Of a DNA stretch of 6,601 bases, positions 1 through 5,666 are shown in pieces. Position numbers and translations under genes: made by a program. The first letter of the stretch is position 1. Each line of letters opens with the position of its first letter. The notes under the pieces were generated by a model, which saw nothing but the letters and a program-made list of their open reading frames with translations, was not told the DNA's origin and did no database searches. Origin of the DNA: Pseudomonadota bacterium (GTDB lineage Bacteria; Myxococcota; Myxococcia; Myxococcales; Vulgatibacteraceae); assembly GCA_023436385.1 (NCBI GenBank), contig JAEZJH010000330.1, positions 1 to 6,601 of the forward strand, given 5' to 3'.

Positions 1-629
1 GCCTCGACGACGCCCGGATCCAGCTCCGGGTCGAGGCCGTCTCCGCCGGGGCCCTCGACGCCCGGGCCCTGGGCGCCGGCGTGCTCAAGGCGCGGAAGGG
101 CGTGAACGTGGTGGAGCACCCCGTCGACCTCGAGGATCTCCCCGAGACCGACCAGGCCGCCATGCGCTGCGCCACCCGCTGCCCCGACGTCTCCTACGCC
201 GTCAGCTTCGTGAAGGACGGCCGGGAGCTGGGCTGGATCCGCCGCCGCACCCTGGGCTGCCCGGTGATCGCCAAGATCGAGCGCCGGGAGGCGATCGAGT
301 CCCTGGCCCGGATCGAGGAGACCGCGGACGACCTGTGGATCTGCCGCGGCGATCTCGGCGCCCAGCTCGGCGCCGAGGCCATGGCCGGCTTCGTCGCCCG
401 CTTCCGCCCCGCCGATCACCCGCGCCCGGTTTACATGGCCGGCCAGGTCCTCGAGCACCTCACCGAGCACCCGGCCCCCACCCGCTCCGAGGTCTGCCAC
501 CTCTTCGACCTCGTCTTCCGCGGCTACGCCGGCGTCGTCCTCTCCGACGAGACCGCCATCGGCCGCGACCCCGTCCACGCCACCTGCGTCGCCTCCCGCC
601 TCCTCCGCGCCGCCTGGACTGCCCGCTAG
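1..629 (+). CDS. Pyruvate kinase family protein, C-terminal part of the barrel, 5' end outside window
   Basis: The reading frame enters at base 3 and ends at TAG 627-629, giving 208 residues. Landmarks of the pyruvate kinase (beta/alpha)8 barrel appear in order: a KGVN motif (KARKGVN, end of the B domain), SFVKD, AKIE (bases 270-281; the Lys is the catalytic lysine and the Glu a metal ligand in the family), RGDLG (bases 345-359; the Asp is a metal ligand), PTRSEV, and LSDETAIGRDP. In the family these residues transfer phosphate from phosphoenolpyruvate to ADP in the last step of glycolysis. Two things are odd. The usual A-T-Q-M-L-E-S segment reads M-A-G-Q-V-L-E-H, so the conserved Thr implicated in enolpyruvate protonation is Gly. 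The protein also stops about 20 residues after the ETA motif, so the roughly 120-residue C-terminal domain is absent. Family membership is clear; pyruvate kinase activity is not. The N-terminal nucleotide-binding motifs lie outside the window. Confidence 0.85.
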   Translation, partial: LDDARIQLRVEAVSAGALDARALGAGVLKARKGVNVVEHPVDLEDLPETDQAAMRCATRCPDVSYAVSFVKDGRELGWIRRRTLGCPVIAKIERREAIESLARIEETADDLWICRGDLGAQLGAEAMAGFVARFRPADHPRPVYMAGQVLEHLTEHPAPTRSEVCHLFDLVFRGYAGVVLSDETAIGRDPVHATCVASRLLRAAWTAR

Positions 630-943
630 CGGACAGGAACGGTCTTCCTCCCAAGCCACCGCGGTAGCCATCCCGACCGTCCGCGATCCCATCGCGATCG
701 CCCGCCCGCGACGCGCGCCCTCCCACGCTGTGCGTGGCCGGCCGAAGCGCGGACCTCGACGAGGCAGTCTGCGCCAGCAAACCCGAGCATCGGCTCCGCC
801 CCCACGCGAAAAGCCGGGGCCGAGCGGAGGGTTTTGCCAGCAGCCCTGCCGAGGAGACGGCCGCGCCGGCCGTGCCAGCCCTCCCACGCCCTGCGCGCGC
901 CGCGGCCGCTCCACCGTCTTCATCATTCGACCGCAGGAACGAC
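630..943. other. Intergenic stretch without a recognisable gene
   Basis: I see no open frame here that resembles a known protein; the long frames crossing it are high-GC shadows of the genes on either side. No tRNA or rRNA is apparent. It holds several small inverted repeats: CGCGAT-CCC-ATCGCG (682-696), CCACGC-TGT-GCGTGG (723-737) and a larger imperfect hairpin at 777-837. None is followed by a clear T-tract, so I cannot assign a terminator for the pyruvate-kinase-like gene with confidence. Confidence 0.6.
777..837. repeat. Imperfect long inverted repeat in the gene-free gap
   Basis: Outer arms GCAAACCC (777-784) and GGGTTTTGC (829-837) pair with one bulged T. Inner arms GCTCCGCCCC (793-802) and GGGGCCGAGC (816-825) pair with one mismatch around a 13-nt loop. 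The whole could fold into a hairpin of about 60 nt. Its role is unknown: it could help end transcription from the upstream plus-strand gene or be a relic. It may be chance in such GC-rich DNA. Confidence 0.35.
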
Positions 944-975
944 AAAGGCCCCAGGGTCTTCACCCCAGGGCCTTC
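944..975 (-). terminator. Probable Rho-independent terminator of ybiT
   Basis: Read on the minus strand, 974-963 (AAGGCCCTGGGG) pairs with 956-945 (CCCTGGGGCCTT) to give a 12-bp stem with two G-U wobbles and a 6-nt loop, followed by TTTGTCGTT. On the plus strand the same two positions would be A-C/C-A mismatches, so the structure favours minus-strand RNA. It begins 25 nt after the ybiT stop codon. The T-tract is short and interrupted. Confidence 0.72.
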
Positions 976-999
976 GCCCAACCGCCGGAGAAGAACCGG

Positions 1000-2616
1000 T
1001 CAGTAAGCCGCCGACGCCACCGCCTTCTTGAAGTCGTCCCCGTGCTTCTCGAGGAACTCGTCGTACGTTCCCTTGAAGTCGATCAGCCCATCCGGCGTGA
1101 ACGCGAACAACCGGTCGCAGACCTCGCTGATCAGGTTCCGGTCGTGCGACACCACGAACACGGTCCCCTCGTACTTCTGCAGCGCATCCTGCAGCGACAG
1201 GATCGACTCGAGGTCGAGGTGGTTCGTCGGCTCGTCGAGGACGAGGACGTTGTCCTTGGTGAGCATCAGCTTCGAGAAGATCAGCCGCACCGCCTCGCCG
1301 CCCGAGAGCGCCTGCGTGGGCTTCATCCCCTCCTCGCCCTTGAAGAGCATCTTCCCCAGCAGCCCGCGGATCTCCTCGTTGTGCGCCTGGGGATCGAACG
1401 AGTGCAGCCACTCCGCCGCCGTCGTCCCGTTCGGGATCGACTCCCGGTGATCCTGCGCCAGGTAGCCCACCGAGGCCTCGTGGCCCCAGATCACCTTGCC
1501 CTCGTCCGGCGCCAGCTCTCCCACCAGCATCCGGCAGAGCGTCGTCTTACCCACGCCGTTCCGCCCGATGATCCCGACCTTCTCGCCCCGGGTGATCAGC
1601 GTCTCGAAGTTCTCGCAGACGACCCGCTCCGGCCACCGCTTGGTCAGCCCCTCGACCGTCAGCGTCTGCTTCCCCGAGGGCCGCTTCTGCGTGAACTGGA
1701 TGAACGGCCGCTCGATGTTCGAGCGCTTCAGGTGATCGAGCTGCAGCTTCTCGATCTGCTTCTTGCGGCTCTGCACCTGGGAGGCGCGCGTCCCCGCCGA
1801 GAAGCGGGCGATGAAGTCCTGCAGCTGGGCGATCTTCTTCTGCTTCTCCTGGTTCTGCGACTCGATCCGGTTCCGGACCTGCCCCTTCATCAGCACCATC
1901 TCGTCGTAGCCGCCGACGTAGGTGATGATCGCGTTGTAGTCGATGTCCGCGATGTTCGTGCAGACCGCGTTGAGGAAGTGCCGGTCGTGCGAGATCACGA
2001 TCAGCACGCCCTCGTAGCTGGTGAGGAACTTTTCCAGCCAGCGGATCGAGTCGAGGTCCAGGTTGTTCGTGGGCTCGTCGAGGAGCAGCGCGTGGGGCTT
2101 GCCGAAGAGCGCCTGGGCCAGGAGCACCCGGAGCTTCAGGCCGCCCGCCACCTCCCGCATCTTCCGGTAGTGGTCCTCCGCCGGGACCCCGAGGCCGTCG
2201 AGGAGCTCGCCCGCGTCGCTCTCCGCCGTGTAGCCGTCCTCCTCCGCGATCGTCACCTCGAGCTCGCCCAGGCGCAGGCCCTGCTCCTCCGTCAGGTTCG
2301 GGAGGTGGATCAGCGCCTCCTTCTCCTGGAGCACGGACCAGAGCGACTTGTTCCCCTGCAGGACCACGTCGATCCCCCGCTGGTCCTCGTAGGCGAACTG
2401 GTCCTGGCGGAGCACCGAGGTTCGCTTTGGCCGGGAGATCATGCCCGTGTCCGGCTCGAGGTCGCCGGAGAGGATCTTCATGAACGTCGACTTGCCGGCG
2501 CCGTTGGGGCCGGTGAGGCCGTAGCGCTTCCCCTCGGAGAAGACGACGTTCACGTCCTCGAAGAGCTTCTTGCCCCCGTACGCCTTGGTGACGTTGGTGA
2601 CCTGGATGGTTGGCAT
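1000..2616 (-). CDS. ybiT: ABC-F family ATPase, YbiT type (ribosome-associated)
   Basis: 538 residues, close to E. coli YbiT (about 530). It has two ABC nucleotide-binding domains and no membrane segments, which is the ABC-F architecture. Domain 1: Walker A GPNGAGKS (36-43), degenerate signature VAGGLKLR (156-163), Walker B LLLDEPTNNLD (177-187, catalytic E181), ISHDRHF (H210). The charged linker (about 240-310) is rich in K, Q and R, as expected of the P-site tRNA-interaction motif. Domain 2: Walker A GRNGVGKT (351-358), signature LSGGE (437-441), Walker B VLDEPTNHLD (E462), VSHDRN. The segments RQDQFA, DGY.AE.DAGELL and KLRVLLAQALF closely match YbiT. ABC-F proteins bind the ribosomal E site and influence peptidyl-tRNA positioning; YbiT's exact role is less well defined. 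ATG at 2614-2616 is preceded by a strong Shine-Dalgarno (AAGGAG, 8-nt spacing). The stop is TGA. It lies downstream of fusA, with a hairpin between. Confidence 0.95.
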   Translation of the reverse strand: MPTIQVTNVTKAYGGKKLFEDVNVVFSEGKRYGLTGPNGAGKSTFMKILSGDLEPDTGMISRPKRTSVLRQDQFAYEDQRGIDVVLQGNKSLWSVLQEKEALIHLPNLTEEQGLRLGELEVTIAEEDGYTAESDAGELLDGLGVPAEDHYRKMREVAGGLKLRVLLAQALFGKPHALLLDEPTNNLDLDSIRWLEKFLTSYEGVLIVISHDRHFLNAVCTNIADIDYNAIITYVGGYDEMVLMKGQVRNRIESQNQEKQKKIAQLQDFIARFSAGTRASQVQSRKKQIEKLQLDHLKRSNIERPFIQFTQKRPSGKQTLTVEGLTKRWPERVVCENFETLITRGEKVGIIGRNGVGKTTLCRMLVGELAPDEGKVIWGHEASVGYLAQDHRESIPNGTTAAEWLHSFDPQAHNEEIRGLLGKMLFKGEEGMKPTQALSGGEAVRLIFSKLMLTKDNVLVLDEPTNHLDLESILSLQDALQKYEGTVFVVSHDRNLISEVCDRLFAFTPDGLIDFKGTYDEFLEKHGDDFKKAVASAAY

Positions 2617-2624
2617 GGCGGGCG

Positions 2625-2630
2625 CTCCTT
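2625..2630 (-). promoter_or_regulatory. Strong Shine-Dalgarno of ybiT
   Basis: The minus strand reads AAGGAG, a perfect anti-16S match, 8 nt before the ATG. This fixes the ybiT start and is the strongest ribosome-binding site in the window. Confidence 0.85.
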
Positions 2631-2658
2631 CACGAGTCGGAAGATCGATTAAGGCGAA

Positions 2659-2683
2659 GGGCCCGGGTCGTCGACCCGGGCCC
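2659..2683 (-). terminator. GC stem-loop after fusA, probable terminator
   Basis: A perfect 10-bp inverted repeat, GGGCCCGGGT / ACCCGGGCCC, has a 5-nt loop and lies 26 nt past the fusA TAA. On the minus strand it is followed by TTCGCCTTAATCG, which is T-enriched but not a clean U-tract. It could end fusA transcription fully or partly. If fully, ybiT needs its own promoter inside the remaining 40 nt or within the fusA 3' end; I could not place one. Confidence 0.65.
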
Positions 2684-2709
2684 CCGCGGTGCTTCTAGAA
2701 GGCGGCGGG

Positions 2710-4818
2710 TTACTTCCCCTGCTCGGCCTTCTTCTTCTCCTGGTACTGGGCCATCAGCTTTTCCTGCTCGCCACGGGGCACCGGCGAGTAGCGCGCGAAC
2801 TCCATGGTGAACTCCGCCTTGCCCTGGGTGGCCGACCGGAGGTCGGTCGAGTACCCGAACATCTCGGAGAGCGGCACCTCGGCCTCGATGGTGACGAATG
2901 CCTCGTGCGTCTGCGAGCCGCCGATGACGCCGCGGCGCTGGTTCAGGCCGCCGATCACCGCGCCCTGGAACTCCTCGGGCGTCTGCACCTCGACCTTCAT
3001 CACCGGCTCGAGGATCGTGGGCTTGGCCTTGGCGTAGCCCTCGCGGAACGCCTGGATGGCGGCGATCTTGAACGCCATCTCGCTGGAGTCGACCGCGTGG
3101 GAGGCGCCGTCGTTCACCACGCACCGGACGCCGACCACCGGGAAGCCGATCATCGTGCCCTTGACCACGGCCTCCTTGAAGCCCTTGTCGCAGGCGGGGA
3201 TGAACTCGCGGGGGATGGCGCCGCCGACCACCTCGTCGACGAACTCGTACAGCTCCACCGCGTCGGCCGGCAGCGGCTCGATGAAGCCGGCCACCTTCGC
3301 GTACTGGCCGGAGCCACCGGTCTGCTTCTTGTGCGTGTAGTTGAAGTCCGCCCGCTGGGTGATCGTCTCGCGGTAGGCCACCTGCGGCTTGCCGACGATC
3401 ACCTCGCAGTTGTACTCGCGGCGCATGCGCTCGATGTAGATGTCGAGGTGCAGCTCGCCCATGCCGGCGATGATCGTCTGGGCGCTCTCCTCGTCCCGGT
3501 AGGCCCGGAAGGTCGGATCTTCCTTGGTGAACCGGTTGAGCGCCTTCGAGAAGTTGGCGGAGGCGCTCTTGTCCTTCGGCGCGATCGCCAGCTTGATCAC
3601 CGCGTCCGGAACGTGCATCGACGTCATCGTGTACTTCACGTTGCCGTCGGTGAAGGTGTCGCCGGAGGCGCACTCCACGCCGAACATCGCCACGATGTCG
3701 CCGGCGCTGGCCGCGTCGATGTCGTGCATCTCGCTCGAGTGCATGCGAACGAGACGGGGGACCTTCACCTTCTTCTCCTGGTTGGAGATGTTGAAGATGG
3801 TGTCGCCCTTGCGGACGGTCCCCTGGTAGATGCGCATGTAGGTCAGCTGCCCGTAGCGGCCGTCCTCGAGCTTGAACGCCAGGCCGACGAAGGGCGCGGT
3901 CGGGTCGGAGGTGAGGCGGATCTTCTCCTCCTCCTTCGCCTGATCGTGCGCCTCGTTGACGACCTCGTCCGGGTGCGGGAGGTAGTAGGTCACGCCGTCG
4001 AGGAGCTTCTGGACGCCCTTGTTCTTGTAGGCGGAGCCGCAGAACACCGGGGTGATCTTGAGGGCGATGGTCGCCCGGCGGATCGCCGCCTTCAGCTCCT
4101 CCTCGGTGGGCTCCTCCTCGGCGAGGAACTTCTCGGCCAGGGCCTCGTCGTGATCGGCCACGGCGGCGATCAGCTCGGCCCGGAGTTCCTGGCACTTCTC
4201 GAGGAGGTCGGCCGGGATCTCGGCCTCGCGGACGTCCTCGCCGCCCTCGCCCTCGAAGTAGTAGGCCTTCATGGTGACGAGGTCGCAGACGCCTTCGAAG
4301 CGATCCTCGGCGCCGATCGGGTGCTGCATCGCCACGGCGATGTGGCCCAGCTTCTCGCGGAGCTGCGAGACGACGCGGAAGTAGTTGGCGCCGGCGCGGT
4401 CCATCTTGTTGACGAACGCGAGCCGCGGGACGCGGTAGCGCCGCATCTGCCGATCGACGGTGATCGACTGCGACTGCACGCCGGCCACCGAGCAGAGCAC
4501 CAGCACCGCGCCGTCGAGCACCCGGAGGGCGCGCTCCACCTCGATGGTGAAGTCGACGTGCCCGGGGGTGTCGATCAGGTTGATGTTGTAGCCCTTCCAC
4601 TCGCAGTACGTCGCGGCGGACTGGATGGTGATGCCCTTCTCGCGCTCGAGATCCATCGAGTCCATCTTCGCGCCCACGCCGTCCTTGCCCCGGACTTCGT
4701 GGATCGCGTGGATCCGACCCGTGTAATAGAGGATGCGCTCGGAGAGCGTGGTCTTGCCCGAGTCGATGTGGGCGGAGATCCCGATGTTCCGGATCCTGTC
4801 GAGCTTAACGGAGGCCAC
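2710..4818 (-). CDS. fusA: Translation elongation factor G, spdEFG1 / mitochondrial EFG1-like
   Basis: 702 residues, full length for EF-G, the GTPase that drives mRNA-tRNA translocation on the ribosome. GTPase motifs: G1 AHIDSGKTT (16-24), G2 GITIQSAAT (62-70), G3 DTPGH (83-87), G4 NKMD (137-140), G5 GSA (261-263). Domain II starts near 290. Domain IV carries KKQTGGSGQYA and the tip sequence SHAVDSSEMAF with the conserved His. The C-terminal domain includes the GGLNQRRG and EMFGYSTDLRS segments, and the end is a lysine/glutamine-rich tail. Ser in the G1 loop (canonical EF-G has AHIDAGKT), HEVRGKDGVGA and DGAVLVLCSVAGVQ match mitochondrial EFG1 and the bacterial spdEFG1 subfamily. The start is GTG 4816-4818, with a modest GAGGG 10 nt upstream; the canonical N-terminus RNIGISAHID supports it. 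The stop is TAA. The gene is not next to rpsL, rpsG or tuf, so it lies outside a str operon. Confidence 0.97.
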   Translation of the reverse strand: MASVKLDRIRNIGISAHIDSGKTTLSERILYYTGRIHAIHEVRGKDGVGAKMDSMDLEREKGITIQSAATYCEWKGYNINLIDTPGHVDFTIEVERALRVLDGAVLVLCSVAGVQSQSITVDRQMRRYRVPRLAFVNKMDRAGANYFRVVSQLREKLGHIAVAMQHPIGAEDRFEGVCDLVTMKAYYFEGEGGEDVREAEIPADLLEKCQELRAELIAAVADHDEALAEKFLAEEEPTEEELKAAIRRATIALKITPVFCGSAYKNKGVQKLLDGVTYYLPHPDEVVNEAHDQAKEEEKIRLTSDPTAPFVGLAFKLEDGRYGQLTYMRIYQGTVRKGDTIFNISNQEKKVKVPRLVRMHSSEMHDIDAASAGDIVAMFGVECASGDTFTDGNVKYTMTSMHVPDAVIKLAIAPKDKSASANFSKALNRFTKEDPTFRAYRDEESAQTIIAGMGELHLDIYIERMRREYNCEVIVGKPQVAYRETITQRADFNYTHKKQTGGSGQYAKVAGFIEPLPADAVELYEFVDEVVGGAIPREFIPACDKGFKEAVVKGTMIGFPVVGVRCVVNDGASHAVDSSEMAFKIAAIQAFREGYAKAKPTILEPVMKVEVQTPEEFQGAVIGGLNQRRGVIGGSQTHEAFVTIEAEVPLSEMFGYSTDLRSATQGKAEFTMEFARYSPVPRGEQEKLMAQYQEKKKAEQGK

Positions 4819-4879
4819 TGTTTTTCTTCCCTCTCTTCGTTCGGAATGCCGTCCCTACGTCCCGGAACGAGCCGGGCAT
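4805..4879 (-). other. Possible short upstream ORF overlapping the fusA start
   Basis: An ATG at 4877-4879 (minus strand) is preceded by AAGAAGG (4888-4894) at 8-nt spacing, a reasonable Shine-Dalgarno. It opens a 24-codon frame that is out of frame with fusA and ends at TAA 4805-4807, 14 nt inside the fusA coding region. The peptide is basic towards its end (RTKRGKKNSGLR) and resembles nothing I know. If transcribed it could couple to or tune fusA translation. It may equally be chance. Confidence 0.3.
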
Positions 4880-4910
4880 CCCGACGACCTTCTTGACTGC
4901 CGGCCGTCGG
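4861..4910 (-). promoter_or_regulatory. Paired stem-loops in the presumed fusA leader
   Basis: On the minus strand, CCGACGGCC (4910-4902) pairs with GGTCGTCGG (4889-4881), a 9-bp stem with one G-U wobble and a 12-nt loop. A second stem, CCCGG/CCGGG (4876-4872 with 4865-4861, 6-nt loop), follows. The first would be mismatched (A-C) on the plus strand, so it fits minus-strand RNA. Together they lie about 40-90 nt before the fusA GTG. A leader regulatory role is inference. Confidence 0.4.
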
Positions 4911-4961
4911 CTCGGGGGAGGGCGCCCCCGGATCGAGCCGCGCTCCTTAGCACATGACGTG

Positions 4962-4989
4962 CCCACACCGAAAGGTGGGGGTTCGCCCC
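4962..4989 (+). repeat. Two overlapping tetraloop-type hairpins
   Basis: On the plus strand, CACC-GAAA-GGTG (4966-4977, extendable by CCC/GGG around a bulged A) has a GNRA-type loop. The overlapping GGGG-TTCG-CCCC (4978-4989) has a UUCG-type loop, though with a G-C rather than the optimal C-G closing pair. If both stems are extended they compete for the G's at 4978-4980. The loop identities favour plus-strand RNA, but no transcript is evident. Confidence 0.3.
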
Positions 4990-5059
4990 GGAGCCACTCG
5001 CCGCGAAAGAACGACGTGCGCGCCGGAGAAATGCCGGACCCCGACTCTCGTTGCGGGTC

Positions 5060-5076
5060 CGCCCCGATTCGGGGCG
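5060..5076. repeat. 17-bp near-perfect palindrome in the divergent region
   Basis: CGCCCCG-ATT-CGGGGCG has perfect 7-bp arms around a 3-nt centre, and overlaps by two bases a second inverted repeat (5035-5061). It could be a protein-binding site or an RNA hairpin of the fusA leader; nothing in the sequence decides between these. Confidence 0.4.
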
Positions 5077-5111
5077 AGAAGCCCGAATATGACCGCGTTT
5101 CGGTGAGATGC

Positions 5112-5140
5112 GGGGCCCGGGCGGCCGGGAGGGCCGTGGG
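5112..5140 (+). repeat. G-tract cluster, predicted G-quadruplex motif (weaker)
   Basis: Five runs of at least three G occur at 5112-5115, 5119-5121, 5127-5129, 5131-5133 and 5138-5140, with loops of 1 to 5 nt. C-runs between them could form competing GC duplexes, so folding as a quadruplex is less certain than for the downstream cluster. Confidence 0.4.
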
Positions 5141-5173
5141 CCGGCCGGTCGCCGGGAGGCGGTCCGCCGTGGC

Positions 5174-5198
5174 GGGTCCGGGCGGGGGCGGGGTAGGG
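5174..5198 (+). repeat. G-tract cluster directly before the DUF2752 start, predicted G-quadruplex
   Basis: Five G-runs occur at 5174-5176, 5180-5182, 5184-5188, 5190-5193 and 5196-5198, with loops of 3, 1, 1 and 2 nt. This fits the standard G3+N1-7 pattern with very short loops. It ends 7 nt before the GTG start and lies on the coding strand, so it could form in mRNA or in the non-template strand. It overlaps both the AGGGTG that could serve as ribosome-binding site and the TAGGGT hexamer. Confidence 0.55.
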
Positions 5199-5200
5199 TG
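5194..5200 (+). promoter_or_regulatory. Candidate -10 (TAGGGT) or ribosome-binding site (AGGGTG) of the DUF2752 gene
   Basis: TAGGGT (5194-5199) fits the TANNNT form of a -10 element and sits 6 nt before the GTG, the spacing expected of a leaderless transcript. The same bases read as AGGGTG, a weak Shine-Dalgarno with 5-nt spacing. Both readings cannot hold for one transcript, and the sequence does not decide between them. Confidence 0.3.
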
Positions 5201-5205
5201 CATCG

Positions 5206-5655
5206 GTGATCGCCCTCCGCTTCCAGCGCGGACCCCACCGTTTCGGCCACCGGGAGGTCTTCGGCCTCCTCGGCCTCGCCGCGGCAGGCGCGGCGCTCGT
5301 CTTGCCGCACCTGCCCCGGGCGCTCCTCGCCCACCTCCCCGGTTGCAACTTCCGGCAACTGACCGGCTGGCCCTGTGGCGGCTGCGGCTTCACCCGGGCC
5401 TTCGTGCGGGCGGCCCACCTCGAGCTGGGCAGCGCCTTCACCGTGTCGCCCCTGGGCACGACGCTGTTCTTCGCGTGGGTCCTCGGCTCCGGGATCCTGC
5501 TCGCCACCTGGCTGGTCCCGTCCCTGCCGCGGCCGGTGGTGGTCGCCTCCGCCGGTGAGAAGCGCGCCGCATCGCTGGGGCTCCTGGCCCTCTTCGTCGC
5601 CAACTGGGCGTACCTCCTGCTCTACCGCTTTCTCACCGGCGCCTGTCCGGCGTAG
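5206..5655 (+). CDS. DUF2752 family membrane protein
   Basis: 149 residues, a typical size for DUF2752 (PF10825), a family of unknown function. The signature is complete: C47-N-F, then L52-T-G-W-P-C57-G-G-C60-G-F-T-R64, and further on the SPLG segment (81-84) where most members have NPLG. Three hydrophobic helices are visible, at about 17-36, 84-105 and 121-141, so it is an integral inner-membrane protein with the cysteine motif between helices 1 and 2. The CxxC pair might bind metal or form a disulfide, but this is unproven for the family. The start is GTG 5206-5208; I see no alternative in-frame ATG upstream. The stop TAG is 11 nt before plsY, so the two are probably co-transcribed. A G-tract cluster lies immediately upstream. 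Confidence 0.85.
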   Translation: MIALRFQRGPHRFGHREVFGLLGLAAAGAALVLPHLPRALLAHLPGCNFRQLTGWPCGGCGFTRAFVRAAHLELGSAFTVSPLGTTLFFAWVLGSGILLATWLVPSLPRPVVVASAGEKRAASLGLLALFVANWAYLLLYRFLTGACPA

Positions 5656-5666
5656 GCTGCGCGGCC

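Larger units (their letters stand above)
4819..5205. promoter_or_regulatory. Divergent intergenic region between fusA and the DUF2752-plsY genes
   Basis: This gene-free stretch of 387 nt must hold the promoters for both directions. I could not place a convincing -35/-10 pair for either. It contains many inverted repeats: the leader stems at 4861-4910; the imperfect palindrome GCACATGACGTGC (4950-4962); tetraloop-type hairpins (4962-4989); CGGACCC/GGGTCCG (5035-5041 with 5055-5061); and CGCCCCG-ATT-CGGGGCG (5060-5076). A local AT-richer patch at 5085-5100 is followed by G-tract clusters at 5112-5140 and 5174-5198. No RNA gene is recognised. Confidence 0.55.

Noticed and set aside
694..701. GCGATCGC octamer, the same sequence as the cyanobacterial HIP1 repeat
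   Set aside because: It is a single copy in GC-rich DNA with no other copies seen in the window, and nothing else suggests a cyanobacterium.
1000..2616. Degenerate first ABC signature (VAGGLKLR) in ybiT as a sign of a dead domain
   Set aside because: E. coli YbiT has a similarly altered first signature (VAPGWKLR), so this is normal for the subfamily. Walker A, Walker B and the switch His are intact.
730..2652. A 640-codon open frame on the plus strand opposite ybiT
   Set aside because: It is a shadow of the ybiT codons, with R/L/E-rich low-complexity content and no recognisable domain.
2630..4600. A second long minus-strand frame within fusA (656 codons)
   Set aside because: Its translation is dominated by R, G, P and A. 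It overlaps the real EF-G frame on the same strand and shows no motifs.
2689..4896. A 735-codon open frame on the plus strand opposite fusA
   Set aside because: It lies antisense to a full-length, clearly recognisable EF-G. Its translation is repetitive in L, H, D and V, as expected from reading the complement of GC-rich codons, and has no family resemblance.
4950..4962. GCACATGACGTGC as a regulator operator
   Set aside because: The palindrome is imperfect (4-bp outer arms only), single, and matches no operator I can name with confidence.
4893..5603. Open frames on both strands across the fusA-DUF2752 intergenic region
   Set aside because: They are proline/arginine/glycine-rich translations of GC-rich non-coding DNA, overlap the DUF2752 gene out of frame, and have no family resemblance.
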